Assembly: GCA_905221605.1 (NCBI GenBank)
Contig: CAJNDS010002379.1
Location: 410,001-474,000 of the forward strand
Source: Symbiodinium natans
Taxonomy: Eukaryota; Sar; Dinophyceae; Suessiales; Symbiodiniaceae
DNA: 64,000 bases
Direction: 5' to 3'
Of the stretch, positions 1 to 12,577 are shown piece after piece. The first letter of the stretch is position 1. Each line of letters opens with the position of its first letter. Position numbers and translations under genes: made by a program. The notes under the pieces are model-generated. The model made no database searches, had not been told where the DNA came from, and saw nothing but the letters and a program-made list of their open reading frames with translations.

Positions 1-662
1 GCCGGCCCTTGTCACATAGGTTGCGGCAGGTGGTGGCCCACTCGCTGATGAAGGGAAGCACCGTACCGCCATCGCACAGGTGGTGCACGCCGGTAAAGTT
101 GAGAATAACGTAGCTGCCAGCATCGGGGTCGGCCTCGTTGTGGACCCAGGTGAGCTTCATGTAGATGAGGCGATAGCGGCCGTCGGTAAAAAAAGCGGGA
201 CCGTCGACGAGCATCTCCTTGAGGGGCCAGACTGACAAGCTGCCGTTGATGACGCCCTCCTCTTATAGGGTTCTTTCAGGGAAGGCGGTTCAAGGTGGGT
301 AGGTACCTAGAAAACCGTAGGTTGCATACCCCCCTTGAACCCCCTCTCCCTTCAGAACCCAAAAACTCCTCGGTTGGGCAAAAGTCGCTGACTTCACCGA
401 AGGTGAGCTCCGGCGGGGCGCTGCCGGGGCTGTGCAGCTCGAGGCGGTTGTGGTTGTCAGGGTTGCGCTCGAGGGTGTATGCGAAGATGGGGTACTTGTC
501 ACGGACGACGTGCTCGAGCGATAGCTGCAAGCTGGTTGCCATGTCCTTCCAGTCCTCCTGGGACTTGATCTTCGGGGTTTTCCACATGAACAAGACGTTC
601 ACGTAGGTGTTGAAGGTCGCCTGTGGGGCTGTATAAACAAACAACGCTCTGAGTATCTTCAT
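1..662 (-). CDS. BAHD-type acyltransferase-like protein, two exons, runs off the left edge
   Basis: Two minus-strand exons (369-662 and 1-259) join in frame across a 109 bp intron. The first encodes text like the BAHD N-terminal half (a helix followed by a YPIFAYTLERN segment, the place of the usual YPLAGRL). The second contains HHLCDGG, matching the catalytic HxxxD motif, followed by FISEWATTCR as in plant family members. Family members transfer acyl groups from CoA thioesters to alcohols or amines. The C-terminal half, including any DFGWG motif, is outside the window. I start at the ATG at 662, preceded by no longer open frame; an upstream exon is possible. The intron reads GA...AG with GAGGAG at both junctions, and its ends are inverted repeats. 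Condensation-domain relatives share HHxxxDG, so substrate is unknown. Confidence 0.6.
260..368 (-). mobile_element. Foldback intron (introner-like) in the acyltransferase gene
   Basis: A 109 bp intron with GA donor and AG acceptor. Its two ends form an imperfect inverted repeat of about 33 bp (25 of 33 positions pair by eye: plus-strand GGTTCT...GGTTCAAGG...GGGTA against the reverse complement of the other end). GAGGAG occurs at both exon junctions, which looks like a target duplication but leaves a 3-base ambiguity in the exact splice point. This architecture matches introners, DNA transposons that create introns on insertion. Confidence 0.5.
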
Positions 663-1177
663 GGCTTCTGGTGGCTATCGTTGCTTCTTGTCTATCTGTG
701 GCACAGTCTAAACCCTAAACCTAAACCCAGGACCGGGGCGAAGACCGGTCCACTGGTCCCCGGCAATGTGGCAACTTGAAAGTTCGTTTGAGGGGAATAA
801 GGAGGGACTCCCCCCTATAGAAGGGACCCTTAATCTTCTTCAACCAAAAACGCGCCTATATTTTCCTTATATTCCTAAGTAGCCCCTTAATAACCCCTAA
901 ATAACCCCTAGGGTCCCGTTCCTCCTTGAGTCCCTTAAGTACTGTTCGGGCATTATATATGGCCACTTCTGGTTTAGGGTTTAGGGTTTAGGTTATTGCC
1001 CCTTTTTGGGGTTACGATTATGAGGCGGCCCCTGATCTACGGCACCCCAACAATGGGACCATAACATAGAGAACTGACCATAGATTGTTTCGGTGCCCAA
1101 ACTTGATCACGATTCTATGGGTCTTGGGAACAAAGAATTTGCTTCTCGCTTCACAAGTCAAATGAAACGCGTTGTCC

Positions 1178-1411
1178 TCAAGGCTTCGAGCAACTCCTTT
1201 CGTTGAGGTCTTTTACAAACCCCACCTGGCAATTGTCGTCCAGGACGATGCGGTCGGGGAACTGGTGCTGCGAAACGGGCTCAGCGGTCAGCAAGTGCTG
1301 ACCCAGGCGGAAGAGGCGCAGCGCGGGTGTCGCCATGGCGCTTTCTGAACGCCCGGACGAAAGGCCAAGAGTGGGCCTAGGCTGGTCCAACAAACCGGCG
1401 GGAGTCGGCAC
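1178..1411 (-). CDS. Possible exon, unknown protein
   Basis: An open minus-strand frame of 77 codons. The segment beginning MATPALRLFRLGQHLL (roughly residues 26-41) through FVKDLNERS has a protein-like mix of residues, unlike the flanking repeat translations. It lies 0.5 kb upstream of the acyltransferase start on the same strand and could be an earlier exon of that transcript, but I could not find matching splice sites. No family recognised. Confidence 0.25.
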   Translation of the reverse strand: MPTPAGLLDQPRPTLGLSSGRSESAMATPALRLFRLGQHLLTAEPVSQHQFPDRIVLDDNCQVGFVKDLNERSCSKP

Positions 1412-2152
1412 AACTGACAGATGAAAGCTTTAGCAGCAGCAGGACTTCCCTAAACCCTAAACCCTAAACCCTAAACCCTAAACCCTAAACCACAATACCT
1501 TGACCCGCCGACGGCGTGCCACCCAGGGTGCAAACAAGTCTGTATCGGCCTTGCTATGGGCTTGGGGCCTGTTGAGCTTAGGTTTAGGGTTTCGGGTTTA
1601 GGGTTTAGGGTTCAGGGTTTAGGGTTTAGGGTTTGCTGTGATAAGGCGTAGACGCGGTGAAGGTTAGGCTTTGGAACAAGCTCGAAAGCGTCGTGAGGCG
1701 CGAAGAGCAGCTTTGGCCCGATTGTGGAAGGCCATCTATAATAACATTTTTCTTCCACCCCACGCCGCCCGAGGCGGCAAAGCCACCCAAACCTATTCCT
1801 TTTAGGGTTTAGGCCTAAACTCAAGCCAACTGTTTACTTTCCATAAAACTTCTTCACTCCGTCACGGTGGTCACCAGCCTGGTTCAGGTTCACAAAACAA
1901 GCCAGGCAGAAGGGCAGAAAGGGGTGTGGGAGGCGGGCGAGCGACCTGGGTCGGCTTGCACCATCGAGGTCGAAGGGGCGGCCTAGGCGCTGAGTTTAGG
2001 GTTTAATTTAAGGCAAAAAAGCCCAAGAGTTCCACTCAGACACCCAAACCAAAGCCTGGTAAACCCTAAGCCTCAAACCCTAAATGTACCTAAACCCTGA
2101 CCCTAAACCGGAAGCCCTGAACCCTAAACCCCAAACCCTAAGCACCTGGAAC

Positions 2153-2231
2153 TTCCCAGGGTTAAGGTAGATGTGGTTGTTGCATTTCAGGTCGAAATCG
2201 TCCTGCCAGTCCTCCAGCGTTTGCGGCTGGC
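2153..2231 (-). CDS. Exon-like island, unknown protein
   Basis: On the minus strand this reads TGQPQTLEDWQDDFDL followed by KCNNHIYLNPGKFQ, an uninterrupted, protein-like sequence between telomere-type arrays. No start or stop is implied; it would be an internal exon. Function unknown. Confidence 0.25.
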
Positions 2232-2649
2232 CGGTTGCTGTTTAAGGTTGCATTTAGGGTTTAGGGGTTGGGGTTTAGGGTTTAGGGCTTAGGGTTCAGG
2301 GTTCAGGGTTCAAGGTTTAGGGTGTAGATTTCGGATTTCGGGTTTAGGGTTTGCTGTATTTAGGGTTTTGGGGTGATGAGTGTGTCTAGGGCGAGGGTAT
2401 GACGTTTGAGGGTCGAAGTGCTTTGTGCGGTCATGCTGTGCCGGATTTCAGCACTTAGAGGAGAGCCTAGAGCCCTGAAACCGGGATCTTAAGTAGCCTT
2501 TGGTAGCCTCGTAACCCTGAACCCTAAACCCTAAACCCTAAACCCTAATTTCTAAACCCCAAGCCCTAAACCCTAAACCCATATCATAAGAAGGGTACCC
2601 CCTCCCCCCCTCCCTTTCGTGGCTGCTTTCTTTCGAAGGAAACCTTGAA

Positions 2650-2669
2650 ACACACCCCCCCCCCCCCCC

Positions 2670-2705
<36 letters not shown>

Positions 2706-2730
2706 ACCCCCCCCCCCCCCCCCCCCCCCC

Positions 2731-2799
<69 letters not shown>

Positions 2800-2840
2800 A
2801 CCCCCCCCCCCCCCCCCCCCCACCCCCCCCCCCCCCCCCC

Positions 2841-2879
<39 letters not shown>

Positions 2880-2917
2880 ACCCCCCCCCCCCGGAAAAAA
2901 AAAAAAAAAAAAAAAAA
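2650..2917. repeat. About 240 bp poly-C tract followed by poly-A
   Basis: Positions 2650-2892 are almost only C, broken by single A or T at irregular intervals, then GG and about 26 A. The long proline or glycine reading frames through it are artefacts. Such tracts can form i-motif/G-quadruplex structures and are error-prone in sequencing, so the true length is uncertain. Confidence 0.9.
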
Positions 2918-5900
2918 ATGGCCGAAACGGGGCATCTCGGAGGCATACCTCGGGGTTTAACCGGAAGAAAAATCCATGTCGAGCTGTCTTGGGTGACTTA
3001 CTAGGGTTTAGGGTTTGGGGGTGTTTAGAGGGTTAGAGGGTTGGGTGTTGGGGGTTGCGGGGGTGGGGGTTTGGCGGGGGAAGCGCTTGGTAGCCCAGTA
3101 ACATCTCTTCCGCCGAAACCCCAGCGGCCAGCGGGGCGGGTTTAGGTTTAGGGTTTGGTTAAGGGTCTTTAATTAGGGCATGAGGGAACCATTAGCCGGA
3201 CTCTGTTTACCGAGACCCTAACCCTAAACCTAAGTCCGATTGACTCCAAATGAAGAGTGGGCTTCGAGATCTTTGGATGACGTTCATTCTGTCTAGGTTG
3301 GTTTTGGGTTGACTCATTAGATAGGGTTTGGGTTTGGGGGGTTGGGGGGTTGGGGGTTTGGCGGGGATCAAGCGCTTGGTAGCCCAGTAACCATCTTATC
3401 CGCCGACCCCAGCGGCAGCGGTCTTCGGTTTGTGAAGACCCAGAGTGTCCTCTTCACCGCCCACCTTTGTTTTTTTTTTTTTAGGGTTTTTTTTTTTTTG
3501 GTCTTTTTTTTTTTTTTTTTTTTGTTCTTTTTTTTTTTTTTTTTGAAGCCATGTTTTTTTTCTCGTGATAAACGAATCCCGAAACCCCTCAACCCTAACC
3601 TAAACCCTAAAACACTCCTGATCCCCTCCCGAATGTCGTGCACTTCCGATAGTTTTGCTCATGCTCTCTTGGCCAGGTTTTGTTTTCCTCCTGCAGAGGG
3701 TTTTTGACGGTTTTTTTTTTTTTAAGGGGCCCCAAACCCCAAAAACCATCTAAACCCTAAAAACCTGAACCATCCAGCAACGAACCTCAGACACGTGGGA
3801 TCTGGGAATCTCAGGAAATCTTCAGGGGTGCTCTACATGCAAGCATGGTTTACATGGTCAGACTTCTCTTAAATATGGCCCTTCTTGCAATCCTTTGTAG
3901 GGCTGCATATTATTTGGGGTGCCCTTAACCCTAAACCCCTAATTACCCTAAACCATTTTTAGGAACTGACCCCACAGATTATGGCAGAACCCAAGGGAGA
4001 AAGCCAGCCTTGATGCGAGGGAACACGGGTCATGGTGGGGTTGAGAGAGGGGTTCCCTCAACCCTAAACCCTAAACCCTAAACCCTAAACCCTAAACCCC
4101 TACCATGAAACTGGACCCTGACCCCCAAGCTCTGAAACTCAGCCCAAAAAACTCCAAACAGCCCCCAAACTCACAAAAAACGAAAAACCAGGAACCCCAA
4201 AACCTAACCCCGAAACCCTAAACCCAAAACCCAGACCTAGACCCTAGACCCTAAAACCCTAAGCCTTGGAGAACCAGCATCTGCATCCCACAAAACCCGC
4301 CCAAGTCTGCAGAAAGCCGCAGCCGAAAGCCCTGGAACCCTCAGACTTTGTTAGGGTCTAGGGTTGTTTAGGGGGTTAGGGCAGCCCTGTCATGCGCGGT
4401 GCAAGGTTGAGTTGCCACTGGACTTCGTGTTGGGATGAGAACTCGTCTTCACACTGCATCCCGTCGTCCTGTACAAGTTCAGTGGTACTCTAGTGTTTCG
4501 GGTTGGGGGTTTAGGGTTTAGGACCGGGGGTGTACCTGAAATAGGCCTACTGGTGGTTCTTGGCCCCAAAGCCTTGGCCCAAAGGCCTTGGCTATTGAAA
4601 TGGCAACCAAAAAAATGCAGGGGGGAATGCCCCTGGTGCCCAATACTTACAGCGCTGTTGAGGCTTGAGGGTTTAGGGTTCAGGGTTTGGATTCCCTAAA
4701 CCCTAAACCCCAAACATCCCAAAAAACCGAAAAACCTTAGAACTCTGAGCCCCTGCAGCTCGCGAAAATACAGTGTCAAGCATCCGAAAGTATGGGCTTA
4801 AGGCATAGGACTTAGGAGCAGGAAAAATCGGGGTTTAGGGTTTAGGGATTCCGGTTTCCGGTTTTTCGCATTTTTGTTACAAGGTCTCGGGCTAGTTAGG
4901 GTTTATTGAAGGCTCGTGGCTGCTATGAGTAGGGCAACGGTGTTGAGCAGCTACTGACTGACGAAGATCAGGCACACACAGCATCTACTTCAATCTGTCA
5001 CGAAATTTTCGAGTCCAAAGCCCCAAACACCGAAACGACACCAACCACAACACCTAAACCCCGAACCCCTAAACCCTAAACCCCCCGAAACGCCGAAGCC
5101 CGCAACCCCTAAGAGCCTAACACCCAAACCCAAACCTTAAACCACCCTTTAACCCCATCCCTCCCATTAAACCCACTAAACCCGAACCCCAAAACCCTTA
5201 AGAAACCTAAAAACCCTCCACCCAAAACCCTTAAAACCTAAAAAAGCTCCCCCTAACCCCCCTACCCCAAACCCCTTAAACCCCGAAACCCCTAAACCCA
5301 GACACGTGAAACCCCTAACCCTCAAAACCCCCAAAACCCTTAAACCCCTAAAACCCTGAAACGGCTGACCCTGAAAAAGGCCCCAAACCTGAACCCATCC
5401 AACCTATCATCGCCTCAGGGAGTCCTAAACCCTAAACCCTAAACCCTAACCCCGAAACGCTAAAACCCGAAAACCCTAAACCCTAACCCGAAACCCTACC
5501 CCATTATCGGCCTCAGGGGGTCCACGGCAAGGCATAGGCGCGAGACCGAGGGGAGCAAGGCACCGGCTATGCCCAGGTGGAGGGACTTAAAGTGCTTTCA
5601 TGGTCCGAACTTCCCAGACCCTAAACCTAAACCCTTAAAACCTAAACCCTAAACCCTAACACTAAAACCCTAAACCCTAAACCCTAAACCCTAAAAAAAA
5701 CCCTAGGCCTTGGAGACCTCCAGGGGCTTTTGCCTTTTGCCCAGGGGGTGCGGGTGTCTGATTAGGGCTGTAGGGCTATGGCGGGTGGAGGGTTTTAGGG
5801 TTTCGGGTTTGGGGTTTAGGGTTTAGGGCGTGAGGGCGTAGGCCCTTGTGAGGGCTTCAAGGGCTGGCTGTCTGGTTTTGAAGCTTAGGGGGAGGGGGGG

Positions 5901-7417
5901 GGTAGTGTTTAGGGTTTAGTGGTCTCCCGGCACTTGAAGGCTTGACAAACCTGAACCCTAAAACCCTAAAACCCCTCTAGACCCTAAGCACTTCTGACCC
6001 TAAACCTAAACCCTAAACCCACACCAAAAACCCCGAAATCCTAAGGGACCCTAGAGACCCTAGACCTAGACCCCTAGACCCTAGACGTCCCTAAAACCCC
6101 ACAAACCCTAAAACCTGTGTTGGCTCTATCCTCAGCCCATCCACCCCCCACACCATCTTTCTCCCTTGATTCCCAAAACCCAAAAACCCTAGAACCCTAA
6201 ACCAGAGTCTAAACCTTAGGGTAGGTTTTTTTTTTTTTAGGGTTTAAGGGTTTAGGGTTTAGGGTTTAGGGGAACCGGTGCGCCGGGCAAGTTTTCTTTT
6301 GCCACTCGTCGGCGCTCGGGTCGTGTGCGGGTTTGAGTATCCTCGACGGCCTTTCCTATACGACCAATTTTGTTATGGCCATTGAAGCGGCCCATAAACC
6401 CTAAAACCCTAGGGGTTTAGGGTTTAGGGTTTAGGGTTGTAGGGTTTAGGGTTTAGGGTTTAGGGTTTGGGTTTGGGGTTTAGGGTTAGGGTTTGGGTTA
6501 GGGCTTAAGGTTAAGGTGACCCATTAGACTCATATGGGACTCTGCCTTGGACACATAAGGTTGTAACCCTCGGGTTTGGCGGCCCTGTTTTTAAGGTCCC
6601 GAAAGGATGCAAGGAGGCCTGTGTCGGAGTAGAGTAGGAACCCCCAAAAAACCCCCTAAACCCTAACCCCCTAAACCCTAAAACCCTAAACCCTAACCCC
6701 CTAAAACCTAAACCCTAAACCCTAAACCCTAAACCCTAAACCCTAACCCCACACCACCCTGTACATTCTCGGGGGGTGCGTCTTATCCCTTGAAGAACCT
6801 TAGGCAACCCGAACGCTAAACCATCAACCTCTGAACCCTAAACCCTCACCTATGAACCCTAAACCCTAAACCCTAAACCCTAAAACCACCACTTTCGCCT
6901 TTCCACTCTGACGCAATGGAATCTGGGTTTGAGGTCAGAGACGTCTTGGCGTGGGGTCTGCAGTGCTCCCTAACTCGGCCTACTTCGTTGAGGGTTTAGG
7001 GTTTAGGGTTTAGGGTTAGGGTTTAGGGTTTAGGGTCAGCATTTAAGGGATAGGCTGGGTCGCGAGTCGGGGAAGGTTCCATTTAGAGAAGACTTGCCCA
7101 TGCCGAATTCCGACACTCTTTTGAGAAGACTAAACACTAAAAACCCTAAACCCTAACCCTAAACCCTTAAACCATAAACCCAAACCCTAAACCCTAACCC
7201 AACCTAAACCCTAAACCCCTAACCCTAAACCCTAAACCAATCAGCAGCTGAACGCAGCTCACATGTGCCCCCTTCAGCTGCCAGGCTTGCATCAGCTTGT
7301 ACCAGCGCGCAGTAGGTGGAGAATGTTCTCCGCTAGGTTCCCAAGCCTAGGGCTAGCCCAACCCTAAACCCTAAAACGACTAAACCCAAACCTAAACCCA
7401 AACCCTCCCACTAAAAA
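2918..7417. repeat. Long telomere-type interspersed region, no gene resolved
   Basis: Dense degenerate CCCTAAA/TTTAGGG sequence. Notable parts: a T-rich block with an intervening TTTAGGG at 3470-3545, CCCTAAA runs at 4060-4096, a degenerate CCCxAAA stretch at 5035-5520, arrays at 6238-6268, 6419-6500, 6650-6750, 6850-6890, 6993-7035 and 7140-7240. I find no frame that reads convincingly as protein for more than about 30 codons. Confidence 0.65.
3063..3421 (+). repeat. Direct duplication of a 70-75 bp segment (3063-3137 and 3352-3421)
   Basis: Both copies contain GGGGGTTTGGCGGGG, then AGCGCTTGGTAGCCCAGTAA, then a TCCGCCGA...CCCCAGCGG tail, with a few small indels. The shared TTGGTAGCCCAGTAAC end is the same as the ends of the inverted-repeat elements at 37,683 and in the ankyrin introns, so these may be half-copies of that family. 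Between them lies unique sequence with short CCCTAA motifs. Confidence 0.7.
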
Positions 7418-7424
7418 CAAGAAG

Positions 7425-7897
7425 ATGTACCAGGAGGTTGTTCATCGCCACGGTGAGGTCGAAGTGCTTGACGAACGTGTAGCCATGGCCTGGGCAGGGG
7501 CTATTGAACGGGTTTCGGTCTAGGGTTTAGGGTTTTTGGGTTTGGGGGGGAGGGGGCAGCTTCGGGTTTCGACGTCTGCATGTGCATGCCATTAAGACCG
7601 ACTTGTGACTACACATGAACCTGCACGTGAACTCGAAACCCTAAAACCTAAACCCTAAACATTACCCCAAACTCAATAAACTCTAACACCCATAAACCAC
7701 CCACCCCCCTCCCCCCCCCTGAACCCCCCTCCCCCCCTGCCCCCCCCCTCCAAAAAAAAAAACAAACAAACAAATTTAACCGAAGGCCAAGTGACAGCGA
7801 AGTGCTGCCGCAGCAGGGTTACGTTCCAGGTGAAAGTGATGATGCTCTTGGCGCGCATCTCACGGAGTAGCTGCGTGGCCCCGTAGATCACGTCCAT
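7425..7897 (-). CDS. Two exon-like islands (7790-7897 and 7425-7520), unknown protein
   Basis: The upper island reads MDVIYGATQLLREMRAK and continues to RQHFAVTWPS; the lower reads HGYTFVKHFDLTVAMNN and on to LLVHL. Both are protein-like and on the same strand, separated by a low-complexity C/T-rich stretch and a short TTTAGGG array at 7521-7540. A splice pair GC-AG can be drawn but puts the second island in a less natural frame, so linkage is unproven. Confidence 0.3.
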
Positions 7898-7916
7898 TTC
7901 CTGGGTTCTGATTGAA

Positions 7917-9194
7917 GGTTTAGGGTTTAGGATTTAGGGTTTAGGGTTTAGGGTTTAGGGTTTAGGGTTTAGGGTTTAGGGTTTAGGGTTTAGGGTTTAG
8001 GGTTTAGTACCAGTAGGGGCTTCAAAGGGAGTTACAGTCTTTCCGTAGGGTTGCAAGTGTAACCAAAGACACGTACATCTTCTGACTGCCCATCAGGTAG
8101 TGGGCAGGAGTTGAAGTTCTAGTGTCTAGAAACGCTGTAGGGATTGGGGGGTTGGGGTTCAGTGTGCCCTAAACCCTAAGCCCTAAGCCCTAAACTTTAA
8201 ACCCTGAACCCTCACCCCGCAACACGTACCCTCGCAAAGGAACAGCTCAGCTCAGTCCTTTCGCCTTCAAGAGCCAACTTGGAGACTGGGCACGCCCCAT
8301 TTTAAAACAATACCACACCAGACGACACCGCAGATACTTGCGCTTTTGTGACCCTAAAGCTACGCCCTAAACCCTAAACCCTAAGCCTTAAACCCAAAAA
8401 TCAAAACCCTGAAATTCTAAAAAACTAAACCCTAAACCCTAAACCCTAAAACTATACATCCCTAAGCCCAGAACGTGCGGTAAGGCTCAGGGTTCCGGCT
8501 CTGGCTCTGAATCCTAAACCCTAACCTGACGGGCAATCAGAAGATGTTCCTTTCTTTGGTTACACACTTGCAACCCTACGGAAAGACCTGGCTGTAGCTC
8601 CCTTTGAACCTTTGCAGACCCTACTAAACTTTAAACCCTAAATTCTAAACCCGAAACCCTAAACCCTAAACCCTAACCCTAAAGCCTAAACCCTAAACCC
8701 TAAAAAGCGAAGGCCCTCCTGGTTCGGCTGCGCGGCATTCGTTGTCGTGCCCACGAGCAACAAGTCAACGACCCTGGCCTAGCCAAGTGGAAGGTTGAAG
8801 GTTTAGGGTTTAGGGTTTAGAGGGTTTGGGATTTAGAGGGTTTGACGTGTAGGGGTTTAGGGTTGAGGGTTTGGGTGTAGGGTTTAGGGGCGTAGGGTTT
8901 AGGGTTTAGAGGGTTTGGGGTGCAGGGTTAAGAGGGTTTGGGGTTTAGAGTTTTAGGATTTGAGGGGTTAGGGATTAAGGTTAAGGGTTCCGGGTTGAGG
9001 GGTTGGCATTAAGGTTTGGGGTTCCGGGTTGAGGATCCACCCTGAACCCTAAACCCTAAACCTTAGACCCTAAGACCTTACCTCAACGCCTAAACCCTAA
9101 ACCCTAAACCCTAAACCCTAAACCCTAAACCCTAAACCCTAAAACCCCTAAACCCTGAACCTAAAGCCTACAGCTACCCAGAAGACTGGAGTCT

Positions 9195-9231
<37 letters not shown>

Positions 9232-12200
9232 ACCGATACCCCTGCATTAGGCTTGGGGCAATTTTAACTCTAAACCCTAGACCCTGATTTGTGGTTTAGG
9301 GTTTAGGGTTTAGGGTTTAGGGTTTAGGGTTGAGGGTTTAGGGCTTAAGGCCCCAGAGTGTCCACACATTCTCACATCGAAACCCGGAGACTTAGGTGAC
9401 CAGAACCCTAAAAAAACAAGGCCATCACCGAGTTTCCTTTATTCTCCTACGATTTCCCCTGTACCTTCCCTAAACCCTAAACCCTAAACCCTAAACCCTA
9501 AACCCTTCTGAAAACCTCACTCGTGAACCATTAGCAAGCCTGAACCCGACCCTCGAACCCCATAACCCTCTAACATTCTACACCATTGGCCCTAGAACTT
9601 ACCGGTTTAGGGTTTACTGAGTTTGCTGTAGGATTTAGGGCTTTAGAAGTCCACTCTGAAGATTAGAAGTCGGAAAAACTAACCCAAATCCTAACCCTAA
9701 ACCCTAAACCCTAAACCTCAAACCCGAAATCTTAAACCCGAGCCCTAAACCCTGAACCCTTAAATCTACTCCAAGCCGGAGCACTCCGCCGAACGCCCGG
9801 TCCAGCGAGCTCGCGGGCACTGTGCCTCTCTCGGTTTAGGCGTTGAGGGTTTAGGATTTAGGGTTTAGGGTCGGTTTAGGGGTTGAGGGTTTAGGATTCA
9901 GGGGTTGAGGGGATTTGGTGTTATGGGGTGTAGGGTTTAAGGCTTTAGGAGTTTGGAGGTACGAGGTTCAGGGGTTTGGGGTTAGGTTTAGGGGTTTTGG
10001 GGGCTTAGGGCTTTTGGGCATTTAGGGTTTAGGGGTTTAGGCTTGAGGGGTTCAGGACCAGGAAGGCAAACACCTGTGTGAACAGAGATGCGCTAAACCC
10101 TGAACTCTAAACCCTTAAACCCTTAAACCCTTGCACCCCTAAGCTCCTAAACCCTTAGGTTTAGGGTTTAGGGTTTAGGGTTTTAGGGTTTTAGGGTTTT
10201 AGGGTTTAGGGTTTAGGGTTTAGAGTTTAGGGTTTAGGGTTTAGGCCTTACACCCTTAATCCGCTAAACCCCTCAACCCTTAAACCCCCAAACCCTCGAA
10301 CCCGTAAACCCTTGTCCCCGAATACCCTTATGCCATTTATCCCCTTAAACCCTTAAACCCTCAAAAAACGGGGGCGGGGGAAAAAACTGAAAGCCCTAAA
10401 ACCCTTATACCCGAAACACGTAACTGTATTTGTAATGCATTCATGAGCCCCTTAAGTACCCCAATGTGGTTAGAATTGGGTTATAAGTACAGTTAGAATT
10501 GGGTTACAAATTACCATGAACCTCCAAGTAAACCCTAAACTTAAACCCTTGAACCCGGAAAATATAAAACAAAAAAAAGCAAACAATACCTTAAACCCTC
10601 AGAAACCCTCAAAAAACCCCTCAAAAACCCTCAGAAACCCTCAAAAAAAACCAAAAAACACACCTTAAACCCCAAAACATACCTTAAACCCTCAAAAAGC
10701 CTCGGAAAACCCTCAAAAAACCCTGCCCGCCAAGGCGCGCTTCTGCTGCGTCATGCCTGCGCGCCGAGGCTTGAGTCGGTTCGGTTGGGAGCCCTTTTGA
10801 CGGGTTTAGGGTTTAGGGTTTAGGGTTTAGGGTTTAGGGTTTAGGGTTTTAGGGTTTAGGGTTTAGGCTTGAGGGTTTAGGGTTCCGGGCTTATGTTTGT
10901 AGCCCTAAACCTTATCAACCGCAAACCCAAACGGCCAACCTCCCTAGAAACAGGCCAGGTGGTATCCATGCCCCCCCCCCCCCCCCCCCCTCGAATCTTA
11001 ACCAACATGTTCCTAACATTCCCTTTCTAGGGGATGCACCCTGAACCCTTAAGGTTGTAACCTTGAGTTTTGGGCAACCTTTTTGAAGATCCTTAAGGTA
11101 GTATAAGGGCACATTAAGGGGAATCTTTGGGGGGCTAAACCTTTTAGAACCCTAAACCCTAAACCCTAAACCCTAGACCCTAAACCCTAAACCCTAAAGC
11201 CTAGGAGACAGCAGCAGTTAGGGGAGTCGGACGCATGGCTGCATCTTGTTCTAGGGTCTAGGGCTTAGGGTCTGGCAAAGCAGTGAAGGCCTATCATCTC
11301 TAAACCCTAAACCTAACGAACCCCACGACCCCCAAAACCTGACACCCCAAACCCAAAATCCAAAACCCAGAACCCCAAACCTTAAACGCGAAACAAACAT
11401 GCCTAAACCCTGAACTTCGGATGTTTCCCCCCTTCTACCAACAGGGGTGATAATCGGTGGTACTAATCCCTATTAAGGACTGCTAGTATGAGGGGGAACA
11501 TCCCAACACTAACCTAAAGCCTGAACCCCACGACCCTAAACCTTAAGCACTAAATTAAACAAACCAGATTGGAAGCCCATTTGACTTAGTAAGTAGGATT
11601 AGTGAGGTGGGTTATGGGAATTTCACTAGCCTGAACCCGAACACCTGACCCTAAACCCTAAACCCTAAACCCCAAACCCGAAACCCGAAACCCGAAACCC
11701 GAAACCCTAAACCCTAAACCCTAAATTAAACCCTAAGCCCTAAGCCCTAAACCCTAAACTCTAGCTAAACAGACCAAAACCCACTGGGGTGCCTGAGCGC
11801 TTGGTGGAAACTGCCACCTGCGCACCGACGAGAGAGCCATGAACGCCACTCTCATCTGGTACCTGGTTTAGGGTTGAGGGTCCAGGGTCTAGGCTTTAGG
11901 GTTTAGGGGGTTCTTAGAGGTTCAGGGCTTTGGGGTCTTGGGCGGTTCTGTTGGGGGTTCAGGGGTTTTGGGGTTGCAGAGCCCGTAAACCCTGAACCTT
12001 TGGCGGACCAAGGAACCACTGGGTTGAAACTCTGCAGGGTGAGGTCTAGGGGTTTAGGGGTTTAGGGTTTGGGGTTTAGGGTTTAGGGTTTAGGGGCGGA
12101 CCAAGGAAGTTCTGGGTTGAAATTCTACAGAGTGAGGGCTTAGGGTTTAGGGGTTTGGGGGTTTAGGGTTTAGGGTTTAGGGTTTAGGGTTTAGGGTTTA

Positions 12201-12330
12201 GGGTGTGGGGTTTAGGGTTTACGGTTTGGGGTTAGGGTTTAGGGCTTTAGGGTTGTAGTGTGCCGGCTTCATCTTAGTATCTTAGGCGGCTACAGGTTCT
12301 TTAAGGTTTCATCTGTGCAGGGGTTGGGGC
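7917..12330. repeat. Telomere-type interspersed region including a near-pure 90 bp array
   Basis: Starts with a clean TTTAGGG array (7917-8007), then alternating degenerate blocks. A 33 bp poly-C run lies at 9198-9230 and a 20 bp one near 10,970-10,990. CCCGAAA units repeat four times at 11,676-11,704, a locally homogenised variant. TTTAGGG arrays continue at 10,162-10,240, 10,806-10,866 and 12,140-12,200. No gene supported. Confidence 0.65.
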
Positions 12331-12442
12331 TTGGAGACCCAAAAGTAACCTAGGAATAGGAACACTTTTTTGGTTGAAATGGGCCTTGTAAGAGAACATC
12401 AACCTGATAAAGAAGAATAAGGGCCTACTCCGGGTCCTAGGA
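12331..12442. mobile_element. Inverted-repeat element of the AGTAACCTAGGAATA family
   Basis: Left end GAGACCCAAAAGTAACCTAG and right end CCTACTCCGGGTCCTAGG pair as an imperfect inverted repeat. The body (AAGAATAAGGG near the right end, a T-run near the left) matches the elements at 28,690, 41,199 and the introns at 46,009 and 46,216. Non-coding, about 110 bp, so presumably moved in trans if at all. Confidence 0.5.
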
Positions 12443-12493
12443 TTTGACAAAAGCTACTAAAACTTGGGCACGCTAATGAAGCCTTCTCAGGTC

Positions 12494-12514
12494 CAGAGAG
12501 AGAGAGAGAGACAT

Positions 12515-12545
<31 letters not shown>

Positions 12546-12577
12546 GAGAGCGAGAGAGAGAGAGAGAGAGAGAGAGT
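12494..12577 (+). repeat. (GA)n microsatellite
   Basis: GA dinucleotide array interrupted by a few C or T. Reading frames of alternating Arg-Glu or Ser-Leu through it are artefacts. Confidence 0.95.

Larger units (their letters stand above)
663..2640. repeat. TTTAGGG/CCCTAAA-interspersed region with two exon-like islands
   Basis: Short telomere-type arrays alternate in orientation (981-995 TTTAGGG, 1452-1489 CCCTAAA, 1580-1634 TTTAGGG, 2263-2350 mixed, 2519-2580 CCCTAAA), separated by unique GC-rich sequence. Two unique stretches read as protein on the minus strand (listed separately). I see no complete gene. Confidence 0.7.

Noticed and set aside
2538-3004. Long glycine- or proline-rich open frames
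   Set aside because: They are translations of the poly-C/poly-G tract in all frames, with no non-repeat coding part.
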